Source: Ruminococcaceae bacterium UBA7075
GTDB lineage: Bacteria; Bacillota; Clostridia; Oscillospirales; Acutalibacteraceae
DNA length: 59,279 nt
Assembly: GCA_002493635.1 (NCBI GenBank)
Contig: DKZL01000075.1
Span: forward strand, 1-59,279
Direction: 5' to 3'
Below the pieces are notes generated by a model. The model searched no databases, had not been told where the DNA came from, and saw only the letters and a list, made by a program, of their open reading frames with translations. Positions 1 through 6,537 of this stretch are shown piece after piece. Position numbers and translations under genes: made by a program. Numbering within the stretch: the stretch's first letter is position 1; each line of letters begins with the position of its first letter.

Positions 1-22
1 GCAGCCCACCGGCTGCTTTTTT
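1..22 (+). terminator. Hairpin GCAGCC-CACC-GGCTGC with T-run; copy 1 of a repeated 16-mer
   Basis: A perfect 6-bp stem with a 4-nt loop is followed by six T residues, so it can act as an intrinsic terminator for a gene ending left of the window. The same 16 bases occur at 4737-4752 and 23932-23947, so this is also the 3' module of a dispersed repeat. The window edge cuts off whatever lies upstream. Confidence 0.6.
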
Positions 23-80
23 ATCCTTAATTTCAATAATATTAAAATATTTTAATTATTATAAAATCGTATAAATAAAA

Positions 81-113
81 CAATCCCGATAAACATTACG
101 CTTATCGGGATTG
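81..113 (-). terminator. Terminator of the tRNA-Thr transcript
   Basis: Arms 81-92 (CAATCCCGATAA) and 102-113 pair perfectly around a 9-nt loop. Read on the minus strand it lies just after the tRNA and is followed by TTTTATTTAT. The plus side also has TTTTATA, so it may work in both directions. Confidence 0.75.
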
Positions 114-125
114 TTTTATATTTTG

Positions 126-201
126 TGGAGCTGGTGAACGGACTTGAACCGTCGACCTACTGATTACGAATCAGTTGCGCTACCAACTACGCTACACCAG
201 C
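126..201 (-). tRNA. tRNA-Thr (anticodon CGT)
   Basis: Read on the minus strand, the acceptor arm GCTGGTG pairs with CACCAGC and is followed by a discriminator T and an encoded CCA (126-128). The anticodon stem ACTGA/TCAGT encloses the 7-nt loop TTCGTAA, giving anticodon CGT, which reads the ACG threonine codon. The T arm contains GGTTCAAGTCC. Length is 73 nt plus CCA. A promoter at 248-276 and a terminator at 81-113 make it a single-tRNA transcription unit. Confidence 0.95.
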
Positions 202-247
202 AAATAATACTAATTATGTTTAAATCATTAATAACTGAACAAACTAA

Positions 248-276
248 ATTATACAATACTTGATTCAAAAATTCAA
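248..276 (-). promoter_or_regulatory. Sigma-A promoter for tRNA-Thr
   Basis: On the minus strand TTGAAT (276-271), a 17-nt spacer and TATAAT (253-248). The predicted start near 241 leaves a 5' leader of about 40 nt before the tRNA. Confidence 0.75.
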
Positions 277-390
277 GTTATAAATCATAAATTTATTAAT
301 TAATTGAAAATAGTGTTAAAATTATACGAAAAATCAGTGAATGTTAAGCACTACTATAGATTATGTTGAAAAAATATATTATACTTATAA

Positions 391-410
391 ATACAAATAT
401 AAATTTGTAT
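391..410. promoter_or_regulatory. Inverted repeat just before the XRE gene, possible operator
   Basis: ATACAAAT (391-398) and ATTTGTAT (403-410) are an exact inverted repeat with a 4-nt spacer, ending 4 bases before the ribosome binding site of the XRE regulator. Such regulators commonly repress themselves through dyads of this size. The role as operator is inference; the region is AT-rich, so chance is possible. Confidence 0.4.
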
Positions 411-427
411 TGTCAGGAGTGTTTTTT

Positions 428-832
428 GTGCCAAAAAGAAAATGTAGTGAGATCGACAAGAATGTCGGTCGCAGACTCAAGCAATATCGTGTTGCTTGCG
501 GTCTGACGCAGGAACAGGTTGCGTCTGTACTTAATATTAACAGAACAACCTATACAAAGTATGAAACAGGCGTTTCAGAACCGAGTCATGACTTGCTCGG
601 AAGAATCGTATCACTTTTCGGTACTGATTTTAATTCGGTGCTTGGCGAAAAGGACAGATTCGAGGGCAGCGTATATGACACTAAAATGCCTATGTTCAAC
701 CTCACTAAGGACGAGCAGCGTATGGTTGCAGGTTATCGTTCTTTTTCAGCTGAGGAAAAAGCTGAGCTTAATGCAAAGTTTGATGAGATTTTAGCAGAAC
801 GTAACAGAAAGCTTCTTGAAAATAATGAGTGA
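428..832 (+). CDS. XRE-family helix-turn-helix regulator
   Basis: This is a 134-aa protein with an N-terminal helix-turn-helix of the XRE/Cro type at about residues 13-67 (RRLKQYRVACGLTQEQVA, then NRTTYTKYETG). The C-terminal half is a charged helical tail without a recognisable ligand domain. I place the start at GTG 428 because AGGAG at 415-419 sits 8 nt upstream. The longer reading frame from ATG 341 has no ribosome binding site and would add a tail of Tyr/Lys-rich residues encoded by the promoter region. It is monocistronic between the tRNA and rpsO. An inverted repeat at 391-410 suggests autoregulation. Its targets are unknown. Confidence 0.88.
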   Translation: MPKRKCSEIDKNVGRRLKQYRVACGLTQEQVASVLNINRTTYTKYETGVSEPSHDLLGRIVSLFGTDFNSVLGEKDRFEGSVYDTKMPMFNLTKDEQRMVAGYRSFSAEEKAELNAKFDEILAERNRKLLENNE

Positions 833-888
833 TTAACACGCATTACGGTATCATTTGTAAGTTAAATGCGTAAAATTACAAAAAACTC

Positions 889-917
889 TTTACATTTCAA
901 GCGTTATGTGCTAAAAT
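889..917 (+). promoter_or_regulatory. Sigma-A promoter for rpsO
   Basis: TTTACA (889-894), a 17-nt spacer and TAAAAT (912-917), with an extended -10 TG at 909-910. The predicted start near 924 gives a 5' leader of about 100 nt before rpsO. Confidence 0.8.
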
Positions 918-924
918 AAAGCAG

Positions 925-1015
925 TTGACCCGTGTTTCGGAATAAGGATTAAGCCACAATGTGGAATTTCACAGCCTTATCCTGAGCTTTGGGTGACAAA
1001 TTTCAAAAAAAGGTG
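925..1015 (+). promoter_or_regulatory. Structured rpsO 5' leader, candidate S15 autoregulatory element
   Basis: The leader folds by eye: GGAATAAGG pairs with CCTTATCC (one bulged A), enclosing a small CCAC-AAT-GTGG hairpin, and flanking ACCC/GGGT can close the whole. S15 is known to repress its own mRNA through leader structures that differ between phyla. The structure is seen; the S15 binding is inference. Confidence 0.45.
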
Positions 1016-1023
1016 GAATAACA

Positions 1024-1287
1024 ATGTTAAAAGAAGAAAAGCAGGCTATCATTGCCGAGTATGCTACTCACGAAGGCGACACAGGTTCTCCTGAGGTTCA
1101 GATTGCTCTTCTTACAAAGAGAATCAACGACCTCACAGAGCACCTTAAAACTCACAAGAAGGATCATCACAGCAGACGTGGTCTTCTCAAGATGGTTGGT
1201 CAGAGAAGAAGTCTTCTTGCATATCTCACAAAGGTAGATATTGAAAGATACCGTGCTATCATTAAAAGACTTGGTATCCGTAAGTAA
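1024..1287 (+). CDS. rpsO: 30S ribosomal protein S15
   Basis: This is the primary 16S rRNA-binding protein of the small subunit platform. The 87-aa product has the normal S15 length. It carries the family signatures THEGDTGSPEVQIALLT near the N terminus and HHSRRGLLKMVGQRRSLLAYL in the middle, which contact the 16S three-way junction. AAAGGTGG lies about 8 nt upstream of the ATG. The gene has a strong promoter (889-917) and a terminator-like hairpin (1304-1325). It is followed by pnp, the widely conserved rpsO-pnp neighbourhood. Confidence 0.98.
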   Translation: MLKEEKQAIIAEYATHEGDTGSPEVQIALLTKRINDLTEHLKTHKKDHHSRRGLLKMVGQRRSLLAYLTKVDIERYRAIIKRLGIRK

Positions 1288-1303
1288 TTATGCTATGAAA
1301 CTC

Positions 1304-1325
1304 AGGGCAAGCGTCAGCTTGCCCT
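1304..1325 (+). terminator. Hairpin after rpsO
   Basis: AGGGCAAGC (1304-1312) and GCTTGCCCT (1317-1325) form a perfect 9-bp stem with loop GTCA. The following AAATTTCGATTTT is a poor T-tract, so termination may be partial and allow read-through to pnp. Confidence 0.6.
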
Positions 1326-1333
1326 AAATTTCG

Positions 1334-1447
1334 ATTTTAGCGGGATTTTTATTTGCTGTTTTTTAGCGGTAAAACGATAAAATAACTGGTTGTTTTCCTT
1401 TTGTTTTACGGTTTTATTGCTAAATCGGCGTATAATCCCGTCTAAAA
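1334..1447 (+). repeat. Long imperfect inverted repeat between rpsO and pnp
   Basis: Outer arms 1334-1346 (ATTTTAGCGGGAT) and 1434-1447, and inner arms 1362-1378 (TTTAGCGGTAAAACGAT) and 1404-1424, pair around a loop near 1386-1400. Several mismatches between the arms become G-U pairs in RNA. A TATAAT at 1431-1436, a possible -10 for pnp with a poor -35, lies in the 3' arm. The best-studied rpsO-pnp intergenic region, in E. coli, contains an RNase III-cleaved stem through which PNPase represses itself. This could be an analogue, but homology is not shown. Confidence 0.55.
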
Positions 1448-1482
1448 TAAATTATGATATTTTATTTAGAAAGGATTTTATT

Positions 1483-3705
1483 ATGAACAGACTTATGACT
1501 TTTGATAAGTACAGAGTATTTGAAACTGAGTTTGCCGGCAGACCATTAAAGGTTGAAACAGGTAAGATGACTCAGCTTGCTAACGGTGCCTGCCTTGTTC
1601 ACTACGGTGACACTACAGTTCACGTTGCAGTTACTGCATCTCCAAAGCCAAGAGAGGGCGTTGATTTTTTCCCGCTTTCTGTTGATTATGAGGAGAAAAT
1701 GTATTCAGTAGGCAAAATCCCCGGTGCATATCTTAAGAGAGAGGGCAGACCGTCAGAGCACGCAATTCTTACAAGCCGTGTAATTGACCGTCCGATTCGT
1801 CCTCTTTTTGACAAGAGTATGAGAAATGATGTTTCAATCGTTTGTACTGTTATGAGCGTTGACCCTGATTGTCAGCCCGAAATTGTTGCAATGATTGGTG
1901 CGTCAATCGCAATCTCAATTTCAGATGTACCTTGGAACGGACCTATTTCAGGTTGTTCTGTTGGTATGATTAACGGCGATTTTATTATAAACCCGACAGA
2001 AGAACAGCGTAAAGTTTCAGATATGGCTACAACAGTAGCTTCAACAAGCACAAGAATTGCTATGATTGAAGCAGGCGCAAATATGGTATCTGATGAGGAT
2101 ATGTATAATGCAATTATGGCTGGTCACGAGGCTAATCAGAAGATTATTGAGTTTATCGAGGGTATAAAGGCTGAAATCGGCAAGCCTAAGTTTGAGTTTG
2201 CAAGCCTTGAGCCTGACCACGATATGTTTGAGGCTATCAAAGCTTTTGCTGAAGAGGATGTCAAGGCTGCTCTTGATACTGATGATAAGACAGTTCGTGA
2301 CGAGCGTCTTAAGCCGATTTATGAGGCAGTTCACGAAAAATTTGATGAAATCTATCCTGAGAGCGAAGCTCTCATTGACGAGTGTCTTTACAAGACACAA
2401 AAGTTTATTGTCCGCCGTTGGCTTCTTGATGAACAGAAGCGTGTAGACGGCAGAGGTATGGATGATATTCGTCCGCTTGCAAGTGAAGTAGCAGTAATTC
2501 CGAGAGTTCACGGTTCAGGTATGTTCACAAGAGGACAGACTCAGGTTCTCACAGTTGCAACACTCGGTCCCGTTTCGGACAAGCAGCTTCTTGACGGTAT
2601 TGACGGAGAAACTGAGAAGAGATATATCCATCACTATAATTTCCCGAGCTATTCTGTCGGTGAAACAAAGCCGAGCCGTGGTCCTGGCAGAAGAGAAATC
2701 GGTCACGGTGCTCTTGCTGAACGTGCACTTGTTCCTGTTATTCCTCCGGTTGAGGAGTTCCCATATGCATTAAGACTTGTTTCAGAAGTTCTTTCTTCAA
2801 ACGGTTCAACATCACAGGGTTCAATTTGCGGTTCAACACTTGCCCTTATGGACGCAGGTGTTCCGATTAAAGAGCCGGTTGCGGGTATTTCCTGTGGTCT
2901 TATCACAGAGGGCGACCGCTGGATGACAATGGTTGATATTCAGGGCCTTGAAGACTTCTTTGGCGATATGGACTTCAAGGTTGCAGGTACTCATACTGGT
3001 ATCACTGCAATTCAGATGGATTTAAAAATCAGCGGTCTTACACCTGAGATGGTTAAAGAGGCTCTTGAAAAGACACACAAGGCTCGTAACTTTATCCTTG
3101 ATGAAGTAATGCTCAAGGCCATCGCAGAGCCAAGAGAAGAACTTTCTCCATATGCTCCTAAGATGTTCACAACAACAATTCCTGCTGATAAAATCAGCGA
3201 GGTTATCGGCAAGAGCGGTAAGGTTATCAAGGAAATTCAGGCTGAATGTGAAGTTAAGGTTGATATTGAGGAAGACGGCGAATTTGGTAATGTATTCGTA
3301 TCAGGTTTGGATACTGACAAGTGTAAGCGTGCGCTTGAGATTATTAATACAATCGCTGTTGACCCTGAGCCGGGTGCAATGTACCTTGGTAAGGTAACAA
3401 GAATTATGGACTTTGGTGCTTTTGTTGAGATTGCACCGGGCAAGGAAGGTCTTGTTCATGTTTCACAGCTTGACATCAAGCGTACAGAGAATGTAACCGA
3501 TATTGTTAATGTTGGTGATATTATCCGTGTAATGGTTATGGAAATCGACGACAAGGGCAGACTTAACCTTTCACGCCGTCAGGTTCTTATTGACGTTGAC
3601 GGTCTTACACCTGAGAATAATCCTGATGAAGAGAGAAATTCTCGTCCTCGCCGTCCAAGAAACAATGACCGCAGAGGTAATTTTAACAGAAACAGAAATA
3701 ACTAA
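1483..3705 (+). CDS. pnp: Polyribonucleotide nucleotidyltransferase (PNPase)
   Basis: PNPase degrades RNA 3' to 5' by phosphorolysis and acts in mRNA turnover. The 740-aa product has the full family layout. A first RNase PH domain starts at the N terminus, followed by an alpha-helical linker. The second, catalytic RNase PH domain contains SNGSTSQGSICG and MDAGVPIKEPVAGIS. A KH domain (IGKSGKVIKEIQ) and an S1 domain (GKVTRIMDFGAFVEI) follow, then an Arg/Asn-rich tail. I choose ATG 1483, which follows AGAAAGGA and gives normal length. The longer frame from 1390 would encode a nonsense extension through the intergenic hairpin. Confidence 0.97.
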   Translation: MNRLMTFDKYRVFETEFAGRPLKVETGKMTQLANGACLVHYGDTTVHVAVTASPKPREGVDFFPLSVDYEEKMYSVGKIPGAYLKREGRPSEHAILTSRVIDRPIRPLFDKSMRNDVSIVCTVMSVDPDCQPEIVAMIGASIAISISDVPWNGPISGCSVGMINGDFIINPTEEQRKVSDMATTVASTSTRIAMIEAGANMVSDEDMYNAIMAGHEANQKIIEFIEGIKAEIGKPKFEFASLEPDHDMFEAIKAFAEEDVKAALDTDDKTVRDERLKPIYEAVHEKFDEIYPESEALIDECLYKTQKFIVRRWLLDEQKRVDGRGMDDIRPLASEVAVIPRVHGSGMFTRGQTQVLTVATLGPVSDKQLLDGIDGETEKRYIHHYNFPSYSVGETKPSRGPGRREIGHGALAERALVPVIPPVEEFPYALRLVSEVLSSNGSTSQGSICGSTLALMDAGVPIKEPVAGISCGLITEGDRWMTMVDIQGLEDFFGDMDFKVAGTHTGITAIQMDLKISGLTPEMVKEALEKTHKARNFILDEVMLKAIAEPREELSPYAPKMFTTTIPADKISEVIGKSGKVIKEIQAECEVKVDIEEDGEFGNVFVSGLDTDKCKRALEIINTIAVDPEPGAMYLGKVTRIMDFGAFVEIAPGKEGLVHVSQLDIKRTENVTDIVNVGDIIRVMVMEIDDKGRLNLSRRQVLIDVDGLTPENNPDEERNSRPRRPRNNDRRGNFNRNRNN

Positions 3706-3732
3706 TTTCTAAATTAGAATTATATTCAAAAT

Positions 3733-3764
3733 AAAGACAGGCTTACTTTTGTATGCCTGTCTTT
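3733..3764 (+). terminator. Terminator of pnp
   Basis: AAAGACAGGC (3733-3742) and GCCTGTCTTT (3755-3764) pair perfectly around a 12-nt loop, with TTT inside the 3' arm and CAATATTTT after it. Confidence 0.75.
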
Positions 3765-3776
3765 CAATATTTTCTG

Positions 3777-3806
3777 TTGTATTTTATGATGTATTTATGA
3801 TAGAAT
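3777..3806 (+). promoter_or_regulatory. Sigma-A promoter for the 3841 gene
   Basis: TTGTAT (3777-3782), an 18-nt spacer and TAGAAT (3801-3806). It lies directly after the pnp terminator and probably drives the small membrane protein and the GNAT gene behind it. Confidence 0.55.
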
Positions 3807-3840
3807 ATAGAAGAAAATTAATTTAAAAGGATTTTAAGAT

Positions 3841-4173
3841 ATGCAAAACACATTGAAAAAACTTTTTGTTGTTATATTATCAGTTGTAATCTGTATTTTT
3901 TCCGTTTCGACAGTCTGTTCCGCATCATCTCCCGACCAATCAATACTGACTGTTGAAGATGATAAGTATGAGCCTTTATACACAGTATCGCCTGAAAACA
4001 GCGCATTGTCATCGGATTTTTCTGACTCAGATACATTTTCAAAGAATTATACGCTTTTTTATACTCAGACAACATTTCTTGCTCTGCTTGCAGGCTATCT
4101 TATAATTTATAAGGTAAAAGGAATTGACCATTCTCAGAAAATGCACATTCGCAAAAATATTAAGGAAGATTAA
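3841..4173 (+). CDS. Small exported membrane protein of unknown function
   Basis: I do not recognise this 110-aa protein. It begins with KK and a hydrophobic stretch ending near VCSAS, a probable signal peptide with cleavage around residue 28. A short Ser/Asp-rich extracellular segment follows. A second hydrophobic stretch (TTFLALLAGYLIIYKV, about residues 77-92) and a basic cytoplasmic tail end it, giving a type I membrane topology. AAAAGGA precedes the ATG. It is 17 nt upstream of the GNAT gene and probably shares its promoter at 3777-3806. It has no enzymatic motif. Confidence 0.7.
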   Translation: MQNTLKKLFVVILSVVICIFSVSTVCSASSPDQSILTVEDDKYEPLYTVSPENSALSSDFSDSDTFSKNYTLFYTQTTFLALLAGYLIIYKVKGIDHSQKMHIRKNIKED

Positions 4174-4190
4174 ATTTCTTTGGAGGAATT

Positions 4191-4610
4191 ATGATTGAAG
4201 TTAAATGTTTTGACAGCTTGACTTATGACGAGCGTATGCTCCGTACTTCTGTTTTTATTGAAGAACAAAAATTCAAAGATGAATTTGACGAAATAGACAA
4301 TGACAGCTTTCATTTGGTTTTATATACTGACGGCAAGGCGGCAGCCTGCGTTCGATTTTTTTATGATAGGAATACTAAAAAATATTATCTCGGCAGACTT
4401 TGCGTGCTTAAAGAATACCGAGGCAGGCATATGGGGGAGATGCTTGTGCGTGAAGTTGAAGTACGTGTTAAAAACTTAGGAGGAACTGTTGTTGCTCTTT
4501 CCGCACAGGTGCGTGCGAGCGGCTTTTATGAAAAGCTTGGTTACAAAAAAATGGGCGATATATACTACGATGAATATTGCGAGCATATTCATATGGAAAA
4601 ATCTCTTTAA
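4191..4610 (+). CDS. GNAT family N-acetyltransferase
   Basis: This 139-aa protein has the compact ElaA/YjcF-like GNAT form. The acetyl-CoA binding segment is LGRLCVLKEYRGRHMGEMLVREVE, around residues 64-87, with the R-G-R-H-M-G pyrophosphate loop. The later ALSAQVRASGFYEKLGYKKMG is the beta-bulge and helix that end most GNAT folds, including the FYEKLGY signature. TTTGGAGG precedes the start. It transfers an acetyl group from acetyl-CoA to an unknown amine. A terminator at 4640-4669 closes the two-gene unit. Confidence 0.85.
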   Translation: MIEVKCFDSLTYDERMLRTSVFIEEQKFKDEFDEIDNDSFHLVLYTDGKAAACVRFFYDRNTKKYYLGRLCVLKEYRGRHMGEMLVREVEVRVKNLGGTVVALSAQVRASGFYEKLGYKKMGDIYYDEYCEHIHMEKSL

Positions 4611-4639
4611 TTTTATCATAATTCTAAATAGTAAATAAA

Positions 4640-4669
4640 AGGCTGACCTTGTTTAATCAAAGTCAGCCT
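4640..4669 (+). terminator. Terminator after the GNAT gene
   Basis: AGGCTGAC (4640-4647) and GTCAGCCT (4662-4669) form a perfect 8-bp stem. The downstream TTTGTTATTTTAATTT is T-rich. Confidence 0.65.
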
Positions 4670-4689
4670 GAATTTGTTATTTTAATTTC

Positions 4690-4753
4690 AAAAAACTGTA
4701 GGTTTCAGTAATATCATACTATCTGCCCGGGAAAAAGCAGCCCACCGGCTGCT
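4690..4753 (+). repeat. Dispersed intergenic element, copy 2 (CTGCCCGGG ... GCAGCCCACCGGCTGC)
   Basis: CTGCCCGGG (4723-4731) is followed 5 nt later by the 16-mer hairpin GCAGCCCACCGGCTGC (4737-4752). The same pair of modules recurs at 23918-23947. The hairpin touches the last base of the malic enzyme stop codon. On the minus strand it is followed by TTTTTCCCGGG, so here it can serve as that gene's terminator. Confidence 0.65.
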
Positions 4754-5924
4754 AAATTCTTGCCACGCCTGTTTCTCTTGCAGCCTTTACAACAGCTTCT
4801 GCAACTGTTTTGCCGATTCTCTTGTCAAATGCTTCAGGAAGAATGTAGTCAGCATTGAGTTCATCATCACTAACCAGTGATGCAATAGCAAATGAAGCCG
4901 CAACCTTCATCTCCTCATTAATATCGCTTGCACGGCAGTCAAGAGCGCCTCTGAAAATGCCGGGGAATGCAAGCACATTGTTAATCTGATTCGGAAAGTC
5001 ACTTCTGCCTGTTCCAACAACAGCAGCACCTGCTTTTTTAGCAACATCAGGCATAATTTCAGGGGTTGGATTAGCCATAGCAAAAAGTATTGGTTTTTCA
5101 GCCATACTCTTAACCATCTCTTCGGTTACACAATTCGGTGCGGAAATACCGAGGAATACATCAGCACCCTTCATAGCGTCGGCAAGTGTGCCTGTAAGGT
5201 GAGAGAGGTTTGTAATTTCAGCTAACTCCTGTTTTGCTTTGTTAAGACGTTCATCACCCTTGCAGATAATTCCTTTGCTGTCGCAAAGTGTAATGTCCTT
5301 AACACCCATATTTAAAAGGTGCTTTGCAATCGCAATACCTGCTGCACCTGCACCGTTCATTACCACTCTTATATCCTCAAACTTTTTGCCAACGAGCTTT
5401 AAAGCGTTAATAAGACCTGCTGCAACGATTACAGCTGTACCGTGCTGGTCGTCGTGGAATATCGGAATATCGCACTTTTCCTTGAGTTTTCTTTCAATCT
5501 CAAAGCATCTTGGAGCTGCAATATCTTCAAGATTAATTCCGCCGAATGAACCGCTGATGAGGTAGATTGCATTGACGATTTCGTCAACATCCTTGCTTCT
5601 TACGCAAATAGGAAAAGCGTCAACATCGCCGAATTCCTTAAACAAAGCGCATTTGCCCTCCATAACAGGCATACCTGCTTCAGGACCAATATCACCCAGA
5701 CCAAGAACTGCTGTACCGTCAGTTACAACAGCAACAAGGTTGTTTCTTCTTGTAAGTTCAAAAGATTTATCATAGTCCTTCTGAATTTCAAGGCAAGGCT
5801 CTGCAACACCGGGAGTGTATGCAAGCGACAAGTCCTCTGATGATGAAATAGGAACTTTTGAAACAACTTCGATCTTACCGTTCCAGTCATAGTGCTTTTT
5901 TAGTGATTCTTCTCTTATATCCAT
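4752..5924 (-). CDS. Malic enzyme (oxaloacetate-decarboxylating)
   Basis: Malic enzyme oxidatively decarboxylates malate to pyruvate and CO2 with NAD(P) in the cytoplasm, linking C4 acids to pyruvate. The 390-aa length fits the short bacterial form without a phosphotransacetylase-like extension. Visible are YTPGVAEPC at about residue 36, GGINLEDIAAPRCFEIE with the metal and catalytic acidic residues, FHDDQHGTAVIV, and the nucleotide-binding segment VVMNGAGAAGIAIAKHL. AAAGGAG precedes the ATG and a consensus promoter lies at 5955-5983. Its stop codon touches the repeated hairpin at 4737-4752. Coenzyme preference cannot be read by eye. Confidence 0.93.
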   Translation of the reverse strand: MDIREESLKKHYDWNGKIEVVSKVPISSSEDLSLAYTPGVAEPCLEIQKDYDKSFELTRRNNLVAVVTDGTAVLGLGDIGPEAGMPVMEGKCALFKEFGDVDAFPICVRSKDVDEIVNAIYLISGSFGGINLEDIAAPRCFEIERKLKEKCDIPIFHDDQHGTAVIVAAGLINALKLVGKKFEDIRVVMNGAGAAGIAIAKHLLNMGVKDITLCDSKGIICKGDERLNKAKQELAEITNLSHLTGTLADAMKGADVFLGISAPNCVTEEMVKSMAEKPILFAMANPTPEIMPDVAKKAGAAVVGTGRSDFPNQINNVLAFPGIFRGALDCRASDINEEMKVAASFAIASLVSDDELNADYILPEAFDKRIGKTVAEAVVKAARETGVARI

Positions 5925-5954
5925 AGTAATACTCCTTTAAAATTTACTTTTTAC

Positions 5955-5983
5955 ATTATAACACCAAAGACAAAGCATATCAA
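5955..5983 (-). promoter_or_regulatory. Sigma-A promoter for malic enzyme
   Basis: On the minus strand TTGATA (5983-5978), a 17-nt spacer and TATAAT (5960-5955), about 30 nt upstream of the start codon. It is back to back with the RNase P RNA promoter. Confidence 0.75.
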
Positions 5984-6000
5984 GAGTAAAGTCCTTTAAG

Positions 6001-6029
6001 TTGACACAAAACGACTTTTGGCATATAAT
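6001..6029 (+). promoter_or_regulatory. Full-consensus sigma-A promoter for rnpB
   Basis: TTGACA (6001-6006), a 17-nt spacer and TATAAT (6024-6029): both hexamers match consensus exactly, as expected for a highly expressed stable RNA. The predicted start is near 6036. Confidence 0.85.
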
Positions 6030-6035
6030 ATATAT

Positions 6036-6380
6036 GAGAGTGCATTGGGCAGCCGCGAGCAATTTCCGAAAGGAATTGTGCGAGGAAAGTCCGGGCTTCA
6101 CAGAGCAATAATAACGGCTAACGGCCGCCGGAGGCGACTCCAGGGATAGTGCAACAGAAAATTACCGCCGACTTGTTCGGTAAGGATGGAAAGGTGAGGT
6201 AAGAGCTCACCGGAGGCAGGGAGACCTGTCTGCCGTGTAAACCCTATTTGAAGCAACACCGTGGTAGGACATATACGCTTGCTCGGCGTGTCCTTTGGAG
6301 GTGGCATTGAGCAGTTTTGGCAACAATCTGCCAAGATAGATGGCTGTCCACGACAGAACCCGGCTTACAGATGCAGTCGA
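6036..6380 (+). ncRNA. rnpB: RNase P RNA
   Basis: This is the catalytic RNA of RNase P, which removes 5' leaders from pre-tRNAs. The universally conserved 5' core GAGGAAAGTCCGGGCT (from 6081) is present. The distal conserved segments are also there: GGTAAACCC-like GTGTAAACCCTATTTG, and CAGAACCCGGCTTAC near the 3' end, which closes the catalytic core pseudoknots. The 5' TGCAT near 6041 can pair with ATGCA near 6371 to form the terminal helix P1. The length of about 345 nt is normal. Ends are estimated from the promoter and the P1 pairing, to within several nucleotides. ORFs that overlap it are spurious. Confidence 0.95.
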
Positions 6381-6427
6381 AAAAATGGGCTGTCGCAAAT
6401 CGAAAGATTTAGCGACAGTCCATTTTG
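6381..6427 (+). terminator. Strong hairpin ending rnpB
   Basis: AAAATGG plus CTGTCGC and AAATC pair with GATTT, GCGACAG and CCATTTT around a GAAA tetraloop. The paired TTTT at the end serves as the U-tract. On the minus strand it also ends in a T-run, so it is probably bidirectional. Confidence 0.7.
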
Positions 6428-6470
6428 CTCGTTCTACCGCTAAATACAATCAAATTTTTTCCATATTTTA

Positions 6471-6499
6471 GTGAAAAATATTTCCATTTGTGGTATAAT
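6471..6499 (+). promoter_or_regulatory. Sigma-A promoter for the Tex gene
   Basis: GTGAAA (6471-6476), a 17-nt spacer and TATAAT (6494-6499), about 40 nt before the ATG. Confidence 0.65.
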
Positions 6500-6537
6500 T
6501 TATTAAATAGATACATTATGGAGGCAATCAGAATTTT

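Noticed and set aside
341..427. N-terminal extension of the XRE regulator from ATG 341
   Set aside because: No ribosome binding site, low-complexity residues, and a well-placed AGGAG before GTG 428.
2041..2511. 156-codon minus-strand ORF inside pnp
   Set aside because: Shadow frame of the strongly supported PNPase gene.
6098..6449. ORFs on both strands within 6.1-6.45 kb
   Set aside because: They lie within RNase P RNA and its terminator.
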